From NCBI RefSeq assembly GCF_014199445.1, contig NZ_JACIJS010000002.1, forward strand, positions 248,001 through 312,000: a DNA stretch of 64,000 bases, given 5' to 3'. This DNA comes from Rubricella aquisinus (GTDB lineage: Bacteria > Pseudomonadota > Alphaproteobacteria > Rhodobacterales > Rhodobacteraceae). Position numbers and translations under genes: made by a program. Of the stretch, positions 37,668-46,883 are shown piece by piece. Each line of letters begins with the position of its first letter. The first letter of the stretch is position 1. The notes beneath the pieces were generated by a model that ran no database searches, had not been told where the DNA came from, and was given only the letters and a program-made list of their open reading frames with translations.

Positions 37668-37985
37668 ATGCCTGACGTCACCCTCGTTTTCTGGCGCGAT
37701 ATCCCCGCTCAGGTGATCGTGGGCAAGGGGCGGCGTGGGGCAAAGGCGGCCCTGCCTGAGCGGTTTGAGCAGGCGATCGACCGCTGCGCGATGAAAATCG
37801 GCGCACGCGACAGCGACGCCTATCTCGCAGAATGGCGCAAGGCGGCCCCTTATTCGGTTGACGGGGATCAGGACGACATCGCGAAAGCAGAGGCCGCGCG
37901 CCTTGATGCGGAATACGATGCCGACCGGATCAAGGTTTTGATCGCGAATGACGGCTGGGCCAAAACACCAGTCGCGGAGGACTAA
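37668..37985 (+). CDS. 'virulence factor' family small protein of the corrinoid C1 cluster
   Basis: The 105-residue acidic protein begins PDVTLVFWRDIPAQVIVGKGRRGAK and contains RDSDAYLAEWRKA. I recognise it as the small family called 'virulence factor' in Rhodobacterales annotations, a name without functional basis. It is first in the operon with the MTHFR-like and methyltransferase genes, starting 4 bases before the next ATG region, so a role in one-carbon transfer is more likely than virulence (inference). Confidence 0.75.
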   Translation: MPDVTLVFWRDIPAQVIVGKGRRGAKAALPERFEQAIDRCAMKIGARDSDAYLAEWRKAAPYSVDGDQDDIAKAEAARLDAEYDADRIKVLIANDGWAKTPVAED

Positions 37986-37989
37986 TCCG

Positions 37990-38907
37990 ATGGCCAAAAT
38001 TCTTCAATTCGGACGGCGCAGCGCCTCTGTTCAGCCGACAACGACATTGGGCAGCTTCCTTGAGGGCTTCTCGATCGAGGTGATGCCGCGCACCGCCTCC
38101 AAGATCGAGAGCTTCAAGGCGATCCTGCCCGCAGGCACCCGCGTCTATATCGCCCATATCGACGGCACCCCGTTCGAGGAGATGCACGCCACCGCAAAGC
38201 GCATCACCGAAGAGGGCTTTCCGGTCATGCCGCACCTGCCCGCGCGCTCCATCACCGACAAGGCGGAGTTCACCAACTGGGTATCCGCCTATGCGGATCT
38301 GGGGATTGATCAGGCCCTGCTCTTGGGGGGTGGCAACGCACAGCCGTGTGGTGAATATGACAATTCCATGCAACTGCTCTCCTCTGGCGTCTTGGACGCG
38401 CACGGGTTCAAGCGGCTTCATGTGGCGGGCCATCCTGAGGGCAATCGGGACATCGACCCTGATGGCTCTGACCGGATGGTGATGGACGCGCTGCGCTGGA
38501 AACAGGCGTTCCGCGACCGCTCCGACGCGGAGATGGCGATTGCCACGCAATTCTGTTTTGAAGCCGCGCCCGTGATTGCATGGGTGGACAAGCTTGCGGC
38601 GGAAGGCATCACCCTGCCCGTCCATATCGGCGTCGCAGGCCCGGCCAAGCTGCAAACGCTGATCAAATTCGCCATGGCCTGCGGCGTGGGCCCCTCGCTC
38701 AACGTGCTTAAAAAGCGCGCGGCGGACCTGACGAAACTGATGCTGCCCTTCACCCCGGAGGAGGTTCTGCGCGATCTGGCGGCCCATAAGGCGGCCAACC
38801 CCGATTTCGGCATCGAGGCTGTGCATTTCTTCCCGCTTGGCGGCATCACCAAAACCGCTGAATTCACCAGCGCGCATGGCTCTGTGCCTGCGGCGCGCAC
38901 CGCATAA
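37990..38907 (+). CDS. methylenetetrahydrofolate reductase-like protein (second MTHFR)
   Basis: The 305-residue TIM-barrel protein is of the MTHFR superfamily but far from MetF. The N-terminal SIEVMPRTASK replaces SFEFFPP and keeps the Glu. QALLLGGGN and HVAGHPEGNRDI take the place of the usual folate loop, and ATQFCFEAAP corresponds to QFFFEND. Together with the next gene it could oxidise methyl-THF from demethylation to methylene-THF (inference). Start ATG 37990 is 4 bases after the previous stop. Confidence 0.85.
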   Translation: MAKILQFGRRSASVQPTTTLGSFLEGFSIEVMPRTASKIESFKAILPAGTRVYIAHIDGTPFEEMHATAKRITEEGFPVMPHLPARSITDKAEFTNWVSAYADLGIDQALLLGGGNAQPCGEYDNSMQLLSSGVLDAHGFKRLHVAGHPEGNRDIDPDGSDRMVMDALRWKQAFRDRSDAEMAIATQFCFEAAPVIAWVDKLAAEGITLPVHIGVAGPAKLQTLIKFAMACGVGPSLNVLKKRAADLTKLMLPFTPEEVLRDLAAHKAANPDFGIEAVHFFPLGGITKTAEFTSAHGSVPAARTA

Positions 38908-38934
38908 CGTTTCAAGACAAGGGTATCTGCCGCC

Positions 38935-39891
38935 ATGACGCGCACGATTGTCGAATCCAAAACCAAAACCGTCATCATCGGCTTTGACGAGCCGTTCTGC
39001 GTGATCGGGGAGCGGATCAACCCCACCGGGCGCAAGAAACTCGCCGCCGAGTTGGAACTGGGCGATTTCACCACTGTCGAGAAAGACGCACTGGAGCAGG
39101 TCGCCTGCGGTGCGACGATGCTGGACGTCAATTCTGGTGCCGTGTTCACCAACAAAATGGCGGAGGATCCCCGCTACGCCGACAATAACTTCGTCGAGCC
39201 GATGCTGATGCCCGAACTGATCAAACGGGTGCAGGCTCTCGTCGATGTGCCATTGTGCATCGACAGCTCCGTTCCCGGCGCGCTGGAAAACGGGCTTGAG
39301 GCGTGCGAGGGCCGCCCGCTCCTGAACTCCGTTACTGGCGAGGAAGAGCGGCTTGAGACCATCTTGCCACTGGTCAAGAAATACAACGTCCCCGTGGTTG
39401 CGATCTCCAATGACGATACTGGCATCTCAGAAGACCCCGAGGTACGCTTCGCGGTTGCCAAAAAGATCGTCGAGCGGGCCGCCGATTACGGCATTCCGGC
39501 CCATGACATCGTGGTCGATCCGCTGGTCATGCCAATCGGGGCGATGGCCACGGCAGGGTTGCAGGTGTTCGCACTCGTCCGCCGCCTGCGGGACGAATTG
39601 GGCGTGAACACGACCTGCGGGGCCTCCAACGTGTCCTTTGGGATGCCCAACCGGCATGGCATCAACGCGGCCTTCCTGCCGATGGCGATTGCGTCCGGCA
39701 TGACCTCGGCCATCATGAACCCCGTTCGCCCACAGGAGATGGAGGCGATCCGCGCCGCCAACTTCCTGATGAACAATGACCCCCATGGCGCTGAATGGAT
39801 CAGGGCGAACAAGCCGGTTTTGGCTGAGGGCGAAGTGGAGGCTGGCGCGCGCGGTCGCCGCGCAGGCCGCGGGCGTCGCCGTCCGGCATAA
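38935..39891 (+). CDS. methyltetrahydrofolate:corrinoid methyltransferase (AcsE/MtgA-like)
   Basis: A 318-residue pterin-binding-domain protein. FCVIGERINPTGRKKL opens the barrel, and CGATMLDVNSGAV, PLCIDSSVPGALENGL, PVVAISNDDTG and TTCGASNVSFGMPNR are the folate-site blocks of AcsE-type MeTr. Such enzymes move methyl between a corrinoid protein and THF without metal. The C-terminus has a short Arg/Gly-rich tail (ARGRRAGRGRRRP). A terminator follows, so the operon of three genes ends here. Confidence 0.92.
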   Translation: MTRTIVESKTKTVIIGFDEPFCVIGERINPTGRKKLAAELELGDFTTVEKDALEQVACGATMLDVNSGAVFTNKMAEDPRYADNNFVEPMLMPELIKRVQALVDVPLCIDSSVPGALENGLEACEGRPLLNSVTGEEERLETILPLVKKYNVPVVAISNDDTGISEDPEVRFAVAKKIVERAADYGIPAHDIVVDPLVMPIGAMATAGLQVFALVRRLRDELGVNTTCGASNVSFGMPNRHGINAAFLPMAIASGMTSAIMNPVRPQEMEAIRAANFLMNNDPHGAEWIRANKPVLAEGEVEAGARGRRAGRGRRRPA

Positions 39892-39913
39892 ATTAAAACA
39901 TTCTCATACACTT

Positions 39914-39946
39914 AAGGGCGCATCTTCACAAAAGCTGCGCCCTTTC
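39914..39946 (+). terminator. rho-independent terminator of the C1 operon
   Basis: AAGGGCGCA (39914-39922) and TGCGCCCTT (39936-39944) form a perfect 9-bp stem with a 13-base loop, 22 bases after the methyltransferase stop, followed by TCTCTT. Confidence 0.75.
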
Positions 39947-39963
39947 TCTTGCGCATCTCCCGA

Positions 39964-40018
39964 CTTCTTTTTTCCCCAAATACCTCCCGCCGGAGGCAAA
40001 GCGCGCCCGCGCGCTTTT
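39964..40018. repeat. intergenic palindromic repeat, copy 2
   Basis: Same unit as at 34584: a TTCTTTTTTCC stretch, then AAATACCTCCCGCCGGAGGC (39978-39997), then a variable GC palindrome (AAAGCGCGC-CC-GCGCGCTTT). Here it lies between two rightward genes. Confidence 0.75.
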
Positions 40019-40096
40019 CAGGGCCATACACGACCTAAATCAAAGTAACCCGCGATGGGCCGCGCGATACTGCGGCCACCTGACCGGAGGCTTCTC

Positions 40097-41251
40097 ATGA
40101 CCGCTCCCCTTGCTGATATCACCGTCCTTGACCTGACCCATGTTCTTGCCGGCCCCTATGCCACGATGATTCTGGCCGATCTGGGGGCACGCGTGATCAA
40201 AGTGGAGCGCCCCGGCCTTGGCGATGACACCCGCGCCTTTCCTCCCATCGTGGATGGGCAAAGTGCGTATTTCGCGACGATCAACCGGGGCAAATCCTCC
40301 ATCGCGCTGGATCTCAAATCGCCTGAGGATCGCGTCACCTTCGATGCGCTTCTGGCGCGTGCGGATATCCTTGTCGAGAACTACCGCCCCGGTGTGATGG
40401 ATCGGCTCGGGCTGGGCTGGGATACGCTCCATGCCCGCTTTCCGGCGCTGATTTATGGGGCCAGTTCCGGCTTTGGCCATACCGGGCCGGACAGCCAGCA
40501 TCCCTGCTATGACATGGTCGTACAGGCCCGCGCGGGTGTGATGTCGATCACGGGTGAGGATGGGCGGGAGCCGGTGCGCGCCGGCGCCTCCATCGGGGAT
40601 ATCGTGGCGGGCCTGTTTCTGGCCAACGGGCTGATGGCCGCCTTGCATGATCGGGCGCGCACGGGGCTTGGCCGATTTGTCGATGTGGCGATGCTGGATG
40701 GGCAATATGCCATTCTGGAACATGCCATTGCCCTGACCGGGGAGACCGGCATCGCCCCCGGCCCCAATGGCGCGCGGCATCCGTCGATCACACCGTTTGA
40801 GACGTTTCACGCGCGGGACGGTCTGTTTGTGATCGCGGCGGGCAATGACGCGCTTTTTGGTAAACTGTGCGATCTGTTGGACCTGCCGCTCAAGACCGAT
40901 CCGCGCTTTGCCAGCAACGCCGCACGTTGCACCCATCACGCGCTTCTCAAGCGCCTCATTGAGGCTGTGACCCTTGGCCAGCCCAAGGCGCACTGGATCG
41001 CGGCCCTGCGCAGCGCGGGCATCCCCACTGGTCCGATCCAGACCATCGCAGAGGCGATGACAGACCCGCAATTGATCGCCCGCAACATGATCGCGACGGT
41101 GCCGCAGGGTGATCGCGTCCATCACGCGGCGGGTAACCCGATCAAGATGTCCGGGCTTGAGGACAGCCCGGAAAAACGCCCTGCCCCGCTGCTCGATGCG
41201 GACCGTGCGGCGATTTTGCAATGGCTTGAGGAGCCGAGCGACGGGAAATGA
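40097..41251 (+). CDS. CaiB/BaiF family (class III) CoA-transferase
   Basis: The 384-residue enzyme has the family layout: VLDLTHVLAGPYATMILADLGARVIKVE (CoA-binding N-terminus), GKSSIALDLKSPEDR, VENYRPGVMDRLGLG, and the catalytic Asp139 in CYDMVVQA. It moves CoA between carboxylic acids; the pair used is not evident. ATG 40097 follows CGGAGG. It lies between the C1 operon terminator and the corrinoid activator gene, so its link to C1 metabolism is only positional. Confidence 0.92.
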   Translation: MTAPLADITVLDLTHVLAGPYATMILADLGARVIKVERPGLGDDTRAFPPIVDGQSAYFATINRGKSSIALDLKSPEDRVTFDALLARADILVENYRPGVMDRLGLGWDTLHARFPALIYGASSGFGHTGPDSQHPCYDMVVQARAGVMSITGEDGREPVRAGASIGDIVAGLFLANGLMAALHDRARTGLGRFVDVAMLDGQYAILEHAIALTGETGIAPGPNGARHPSITPFETFHARDGLFVIAAGNDALFGKLCDLLDLPLKTDPRFASNAARCTHHALLKRLIEAVTLGQPKAHWIAALRSAGIPTGPIQTIAEAMTDPQLIARNMIATVPQGDRVHHAAGNPIKMSGLEDSPEKRPAPLLDADRAAILQWLEEPSDGK

Positions 41252-41332
41252 CCAATTCCTGCCGCGCCTAGGCCGTTGCCCTCCCCGATGGATGCGCTAA
41301 AACCCAGCCAACACCGGACAGGAGCCTCCAGC

Positions 41333-43369
41333 ATGACCGACCAACCGCTTGTGATTTTCACCCCTTCGGGCAAACGCGGGCGGTTCCCTGTGGGCACGCC
41401 GGTGCTTGAGGCCGCGCGCAAGCTGGGCGTGGACCTTGATAGTGTGTGTGGCGGGCGCGGCATCTGCTCCAAATGTCAGGTGCAGCCCTCCTTTGGCGAA
41501 TTCTCCAAACATGGCGTCGTCAGCCGCGAGGACGCGCTGTCCGACTGGAACGCAGTTGAGGAGCGCTACAAATCCAAGCGCGGCATGAAACCCGGGCGGC
41601 GTCTGGGCTGTCAGGCCAAGGTGGAAGGCGATATCATCATCGACGTGCCCGCCGAAAGCCAAGTGCACAAACAGGTCGTGCGCAAATCCGCCGACACGCG
41701 CGAAATCGTGATGGAGCCTTGCACGCGGCTTTTCTACATCGAGGTGGAAGAGCCGGATATGCACGAGCCCTCCGGCGATCTGGAACGGCTCTGTGCCGCG
41801 CTGGAGACGCAATGGCAGATCACGGGGGCGGAGGCCGATTACAGTATTCTTGCCACGCTCCAGACCCGCCTGCGCAAAGGCGACTGGAAAGTGACCGTCG
41901 CGGTCTATCAGGCTGCGGAGGGCGCCACGCCGCGCATCCTGCATGTATGGCCCGGATTTCACGAAGGCGGGCTTTTCGGGCTGGCCGTCGATCTTGGCTC
42001 GACCACCATCGCCGCCCATCTGTGCGATTTGCAGACGGGCCGCGTCATCGCGTCCTCGGGCATCATGAACCCGCAAATCCGCTTTGGCGAAGATTTGATG
42101 AGCCGGGTCAGCTATTCGATGATGAACGCGGGCGGGTCTGAGGAAATGACGCTGGCGGTGCGCACAGGCATGGCGACCCTCGTTGAGACCCTTGCCAAAG
42201 AGGCGGAGATTGATCCGGCGCTGATCTTTGAGGCGGTGTTCGTCGCCAATCCGGTTATGCACCATCTGCTGTTGGGCATTGATCCGGTGGAATTGGGTCA
42301 GGCGCCCTTTGCCCTTGCGACCGCGAACGCGCTGACGCTGGCCGCGCGCAATCTTGACCTGCCATTCCACCCGGCCGCTCAGGTCTATATCCTGCCCTGC
42401 ATCGCGGGGCATGTGGGGGCCGATGCGGCCGCCGTGGCACTGTCCGAAGCGCCGCATAAATCCGAAGACCTCGTTTTGATGGTCGATGTGGGCACCAATG
42501 CCGAAATTCTGCTGGGCAACACCACGAAAGTGCTGGCCTGCTCCTCGCCCACCGGCCCGGCCTTTGAGGGCGCGCAGATCAGTTCGGGCCAGCGTGCTGC
42601 CCCCGGTGCGATTGAGCGGGTGCGGATTGATCCGGTGACGAAAGAGCCGCGCTTTCGCGTGATCGGCTCTGAGAAGTGGTCCGATGAGGACGGCTTTATC
42701 GAGGATGCGCCGCCCATCTCCGGCATTTGCGGCTCCGGTATTATCGAGGCGATTGCCGAGATGCGCATGGCCGGTATCGTCGATCCCGGTGGTCTGATCG
42801 GCTCGGCCGAGCAGGTCGGCACTTCCCGGCTGATCCCGGCGGGCCGGACCCATGAATATGTGCTCTGGGAAGGGGACGCGGACACGCCGCGCATCACTGT
42901 GACCAATGGCGATGTGCGCGCGATCCAACTGGCCAAAGCGGCCCTTTATGCAGGCGCGCGGCTGTTGATGGATCAGATGGGCGTGGATGATGTGGACCGC
43001 GTGGTCCTTGCCGGGGCGTTTGGCGCGCATATCTCCCCCAAACACGCGATGGTGTTGGGAATGATCCCCGATTGCGACGTCGATAAGGTCACGAGTGCGG
43101 GCAATGCTGCGGGCAGTGGCGCGCGCATAGCCCTTTTGAACCGCTCCGCCCGGCGGGAGGTCGAAGGCATCGTACGCCGCATCCAAAAGGTCGAAACCGC
43201 GGTCGAGCCGCGGTTTCAGGAGCACTTCGTCGCTGCATCGAACATCCCCCATGCGAGCGATCCCTATGCGCGGCTTCAGGCCGAGGTCACGTTGCCCAAA
43301 GTGTCCTTCAACGCGGGCGGATCGGGTGAGGATGGCGGCGGGCGTCGTCGCCGACGCACCCGCGCTTAA
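41333..43369 (+). CDS. RACo/RamA-type reductive activator of corrinoid proteins (ASKHA domain, [2Fe-2S])
   Basis: The 678-residue protein has an N-terminal plant-type [2Fe-2S] ferredoxin domain (1-105; Cys39, Cys45, Cys48, Cys93 as C-x5-C-x2-C...C). A linker domain and an ASKHA ATPase domain follow, with LAVDLGSTTIAAHL, MVDVGTNAEILLG and LAGAFGAHIS. Members use ATP to reduce Co(II) corrinoid back to active Co(I). ATG 41333 follows CAGGAG. No corrinoid protein is encoded in the window, so its partner is elsewhere. Its C-terminus is Arg-rich, like that of the methyltransferase. Confidence 0.9.
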   Translation: MTDQPLVIFTPSGKRGRFPVGTPVLEAARKLGVDLDSVCGGRGICSKCQVQPSFGEFSKHGVVSREDALSDWNAVEERYKSKRGMKPGRRLGCQAKVEGDIIIDVPAESQVHKQVVRKSADTREIVMEPCTRLFYIEVEEPDMHEPSGDLERLCAALETQWQITGAEADYSILATLQTRLRKGDWKVTVAVYQAAEGATPRILHVWPGFHEGGLFGLAVDLGSTTIAAHLCDLQTGRVIASSGIMNPQIRFGEDLMSRVSYSMMNAGGSEEMTLAVRTGMATLVETLAKEAEIDPALIFEAVFVANPVMHHLLLGIDPVELGQAPFALATANALTLAARNLDLPFHPAAQVYILPCIAGHVGADAAAVALSEAPHKSEDLVLMVDVGTNAEILLGNTTKVLACSSPTGPAFEGAQISSGQRAAPGAIERVRIDPVTKEPRFRVIGSEKWSDEDGFIEDAPPISGICGSGIIEAIAEMRMAGIVDPGGLIGSAEQVGTSRLIPAGRTHEYVLWEGDADTPRITVTNGDVRAIQLAKAALYAGARLLMDQMGVDDVDRVVLAGAFGAHISPKHAMVLGMIPDCDVDKVTSAGNAAGSGARIALLNRSARREVEGIVRRIQKVETAVEPRFQEHFVAASNIPHASDPYARLQAEVTLPKVSFNAGGSGEDGGGRRRRRTRA

Positions 43370-44190
43370 TGGGCCATGATCACCGGCGCAGGAAGGCTTG
43401 CCAGCATGTCCCGCGTCGCCCCGCCAAGGAAGAATTCCCGCAGGCGGCTATGCCCGTAGGCTCCCATCACCAAGAGATCCCCACCCGACACCGCGACATG
43501 ATCGGCGAGCGTGTCGGACACACTGCGCCCGTTTGAGGCAAGCGGCACGATCTCTGCCGCGATACCGTGCCGGTCGAGGAATTGCGCCACCCGCGCGCCT
43601 TCAATCGCCTCCGCGTCAGGATCGACCACAAGGATGTCGATCCGCCCCGCCTTGCGGATCAGGGGCATGGCGGCCCGCAAGGCGCGCATCGCCTCCCCGC
43701 CCCCGTTCCAGGCAAGCTGGATTTTCGTGGCTACGCTGCCCTCATAGCCCGTGGGCAGCACCATGGTTGGCGCCTCCGCCCCGAACAGCGACGCTTCAAG
43801 CACCCGCGTCAGCGTCTCTTCCAAGGGCAGCCCCTTGGGGTCCGACAAAACCGTCAGATCGGCAAAGCGCGCCAATGCGCACACATCCTCCGCCACCCGG
43901 TCATAAAAGCAGAACCGTTGATGGACGTCATAGGCCAGCCCGCTGCGGTCAAGCTGCGCGGTTGCAGCCTCCGCGCTTTTAACCAGCCGCTTTTGCGCGT
44001 CCTCGATCAGCCCCGCATACACGGTGGCGACCCCACCGCCGTAAATCTGCGGCGGATAGCTTGGATCAAGCTCAAAGCAATATACCGTCAGATGCGCATC
44101 ATGGTCGCGCGCCAGCGTGATCGCCCGGTCGAGCCGCGCCGCGGCCCCTTCGGATCCGTCATAGATGGCAAGGATTGTCTGAATACTCAT
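43366..44190 (-). CDS. universal stress protein family
   Basis: A 274-residue protein with two USP-like halves: N-terminal SIQTILAIYDGSEGAAARLDRAI and a C-terminal half ending with the ATP-site motif MGAYGHSRLREFFLGGATRDML. The canonical G-x2-G-x9-G(S/T) is seen here as GAYGHSR...GGAT. The ATG at 44190 follows GGGAGG; the longer open frame is not needed. It converges on the corrinoid activator gene, whose stop it overlaps by 4 bases. Confidence 0.9.
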   Translation of the reverse strand: MSIQTILAIYDGSEGAAARLDRAITLARDHDAHLTVYCFELDPSYPPQIYGGGVATVYAGLIEDAQKRLVKSAEAATAQLDRSGLAYDVHQRFCFYDRVAEDVCALARFADLTVLSDPKGLPLEETLTRVLEASLFGAEAPTMVLPTGYEGSVATKIQLAWNGGGEAMRALRAAMPLIRKAGRIDILVVDPDAEAIEGARVAQFLDRHGIAAEIVPLASNGRSVSDTLADHVAVSGGDLLVMGAYGHSRLREFFLGGATRDMLASLPAPVIMAH

Positions 44191-44402
44191 TGCAGCCTCC
44201 CATTTGCCCGATGGCGGCGGCACACAATGCGCCGCTCCATCAGCTAAGATAAGGGTAGCGCGAGTCGCCTCCCGATACTTTGACGCGGGTCAAAAATGGC
44301 GTGCGCGCCTTCTTGTGCGGCAGGCCGGTTGCCCCTAAAACACCGGTATCAAAACGGTTTGAGCCACTTTGCCCGCTGCACGCAGTGAGAAAAGGAAAAA
44401 AT

Positions 44403-46226
44403 ATGTCCGTCCGCACCGAAATCGCCCAAGTCACCGACCGCATCCGCGAGCGCTCCAAGCCTCTGCGCGAGGTCTATCTCGACCGGATGAATCGCGCGAT
44501 CGACAATGGGCCGCACCGCTCTGTCCTGTCGTGCGGGAACCTTGCTCATGTGACGGCGGCCTGCTCGACCCATGACAAGGACAGCATCGCCAAAACGGAT
44601 GCCGGGAATATCGGGATCATCACCGCCTATAACGACATGCTGTCGGCCCATCAGCCCTTTGAAACATATCCCGAAGTGATCCGTCAGGCTGCGCGCGCGG
44701 CGGGCGGCACGGCACAGGTCGCAGGCGGCGTGCCGGCGATGTGTGATGGCGTCACGCAGGGCCAGCCGGGCATGGAATTGTCCCTATTCTCCCGCGATGT
44801 GATCGCGCTCGCCGCCGGGGTTGGCCTGTCCCATAACGCGTTCGACAGCGCGATCTATCTGGGTGTGTGCGACAAGATCGTGCCGGGTCTGGTGATTGCG
44901 GCGGCCACCTTCGGCCATATCCCCGCGATTTTCGTGCCCGCCGGGCCAATGGTCAGCGGCCTGCCCAATGACGAAAAGGCGCGCGTGCGTCAGCAATACG
45001 CGAAGGGCGAAGTGGGCCGGGACAAGCTTCTGGAAGCGGAAATGAAATCCTATCATGGCCCCGGCACCTGCACCTTCTACGGCACCGCGAACACCAACCA
45101 GATGCTGATGGAATTCATGGGGCTGCACATGCCCGGCTCCAGCTTCGTCAATCCCGGCACGCCCCTTCGGGAAGCCTTCACCAAACTCGCGACCAAGCGC
45201 GCGCTTGAGATCACCGCACAGGGCAATGAATTCACCCCCTGCTCTGCCGTGCTCGACGAGAAAGCGTTCGTGAACGGCATGGTCGGCCTGCACGCCACGG
45301 GCGGCTCCACCAACCTTGTGCTGCATCTTGTGGCGATGGCGCGCGCGGCGGGCATCGTGATCACATGGGAGGATATGTCGGACCTCAGCGCCGTGACCCC
45401 GTCATTGGCGAAGGTCTATCCAAACGGGCTTGCGGATGTGAACCAGTTCCATGCCGCCGGTGGCCTCTCTTTCATGATGCGCGAATTGCTGAGTGCCGGG
45501 CTGATGCATGAGGATGTGCGCACCATCGCGGGCGACGGGCTGAACCGCTACACCAAAGAGCCGCGCCTCAACGAACATGACGAGATCGAATATGTCGACG
45601 CCGATCCGACCTCCGGCAATGAGATGATCGTGCGCCCGATCTCCAACCCGTTCCAGGCAACCGGTGGTCTGACGCTTTTGCGCGGGAACCTTGGCGATGC
45701 AGTGATCAAGACCTCCGCCGTGAAGCCCGAGCGCCGCGTGATCGAAGCACCCTGCCGCATTTTCCACGATCAGGGCGATGTCAAAACAGCGTTTCAGGCG
45801 GGCGAATTGGAGCGGGACGTGATCTGCGTCGTCCGCTTCCAAGGGCCAAAGGCCAACGGAATGCCCGAACTCCATTCGCTGACGCCGATGCTGGGTGTGT
45901 TGCAGGACAAGGGCTTCAAGGTTGCTCTCGTCACCGATGGCCGCATGTCGGGCGCGTCGGGCAAGGTGCCTGCGGCGATCCACCTCTCCCCAGAGGCCGC
46001 GGATGCTGGCCCTATCGCACGCCTGCGCGACGGCGATGTGATCCGTCTGGATGGAGAAACCGGAACGCTGGAAGTGCTGGTCGATGCGGCGGAATTTGCC
46101 TCGCGGGAGCCTGTGACGGCAGACCTTTCGGCCAATAAATTCGGCATCGGGCGCGAGTTGTTCGAAGTGTTCCGGCAGAATGTCAGCGCACCGGCACTTG
46201 GCGCCTCACCGCTGTTTGTAGATTAA
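44403..46226 (+). CDS. edd: 6-phosphogluconate dehydratase
   Basis: The 607-residue IlvD/Edd-family [4Fe-4S] enzyme makes KDPG in the Entner-Doudoroff pathway. Family blocks are [66 protein letters not shown] and [23 protein letters not shown] (read in parts), with length and order typical for Edd rather than IlvD. It starts 27 bases before eda region spacing ends downstream; eda follows directly, forming an ED operon. Confidence 0.95.
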   Translation: MSVRTEIAQVTDRIRERSKPLREVYLDRMNRAIDNGPHRSVLSCGNLAHVTAACSTHDKDSIAKTDAGNIGIITAYNDMLSAHQPFETYPEVIRQAARAAGGTAQVAGGVPAMCDGVTQGQPGMELSLFSRDVIALAAGVGLSHNAFDSAIYLGVCDKIVPGLVIAAATFGHIPAIFVPAGPMVSGLPNDEKARVRQQYAKGEVGRDKLLEAEMKSYHGPGTCTFYGTANTNQMLMEFMGLHMPGSSFVNPGTPLREAFTKLATKRALEITAQGNEFTPCSAVLDEKAFVNGMVGLHATGGSTNLVLHLVAMARAAGIVITWEDMSDLSAVTPSLAKVYPNGLADVNQFHAAGGLSFMMRELLSAGLMHEDVRTIAGDGLNRYTKEPRLNEHDEIEYVDADPTSGNEMIVRPISNPFQATGGLTLLRGNLGDAVIKTSAVKPERRVIEAPCRIFHDQGDVKTAFQAGELERDVICVVRFQGPKANGMPELHSLTPMLGVLQDKGFKVALVTDGRMSGASGKVPAAIHLSPEAADAGPIARLRDGDVIRLDGETGTLEVLVDAAEFASREPVTADLSANKFGIGRELFEVFRQNVSAPALGASPLFVD

Positions 46227-46253
46227 TTGACGTATTCGCCTCAGGAGGCATCC

Positions 46254-46883
46254 ATGACCCTTTCCACCCTCGCACTCGCCAAATCCGCCCCGATGATCCC
46301 CGTCATCGTGATTGAGGAGTTGGCCCATGCCGTACCGCTGGCAAAGGCGCTTGTCGCGGGCGGGATCACCACGCTTGAGGTGACCTTGCGCACGCCCGTG
46401 GCACTCGACGCGATCCGCGCCATTGCAGCAGAGGTTGAGGGCGCGGTCGTGGGAGCGGGCACGCTGCGCAAAGTCGCGGATGTAGCGGCCTGTATCGACG
46501 CAGGCTGCCAATTCGGCGTCTCCCCCGGCTCCCCTGCTGCGTTGATGGATGCGGTGCAGGAGGCGGGCTTTCCGTTCCTGCCCGGCTGCGCCAGCCCGAC
46601 TGAGGCGATGGTGCTGGCGGAGCGTGGGTTTGAAGTGCTCAAATTCTTTCCCGCAGGGGCCGCAGGCGGGGTCAAGATGCTGTCAAGCCTCGCCTCCCCG
46701 CTGGCGGATGTGGCGTTCTGCCCGACGGGCGGCGTGAGCCTTAAGAATGCGAAGGATTACCTCGCGCTGCCGAATGTCGTGACCGTGGGCGGAAGCTGGG
46801 TCTGCCCGCCCGACATGGCACGGGCCGAGGATTGGGCGGGGATCGAACGCCTCGCCCGGGCGACCACAGACGCGCTTGGTTAA
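46254..46883 (+). CDS. eda: 2-keto-3-deoxy-6-phosphogluconate (KDPG) aldolase
   Basis: The 209-residue class I aldolase splits KDPG to pyruvate and glyceraldehyde-3-phosphate. Schiff-base Lys130 lies in VLKFFPAG, Glu42 in TLEVTLRT, and the phosphate site is near the C-terminal CPTGGVS. GGAGG precedes the ATG, 27 bases after the edd stop. With edd it makes the glycolytic route expected in Roseobacter-group bacteria. Its stop shares TTAA with the convergent desaturase gene. Confidence 0.96.
   Translation: MTLSTLALAKSAPMIPVIVIEELAHAVPLAKALVAGGITTLEVTLRTPVALDAIRAIAAEVEGAVVGAGTLRKVADVAACIDAGCQFGVSPGSPAALMDAVQEAGFPFLPGCASPTEAMVLAERGFEVLKFFPAGAAGGVKMLSSLASPLADVAFCPTGGVSLKNAKDYLALPNVVTVGGSWVCPPDMARAEDWAGIERLARATTDALG

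Noticed and set aside
38418-39155. Leftward frame covering the ends of the MTHFR-like and methyltransferase genes
   Set aside because: It is Ser/Ala-rich noise across two real genes and has no start signal.
41297-43252. 651-residue frame antisense to the corrinoid activator
   Set aside because: It is a GC-codon shadow with no recognisable domain. The sense gene has a ferredoxin domain and ASKHA motifs.
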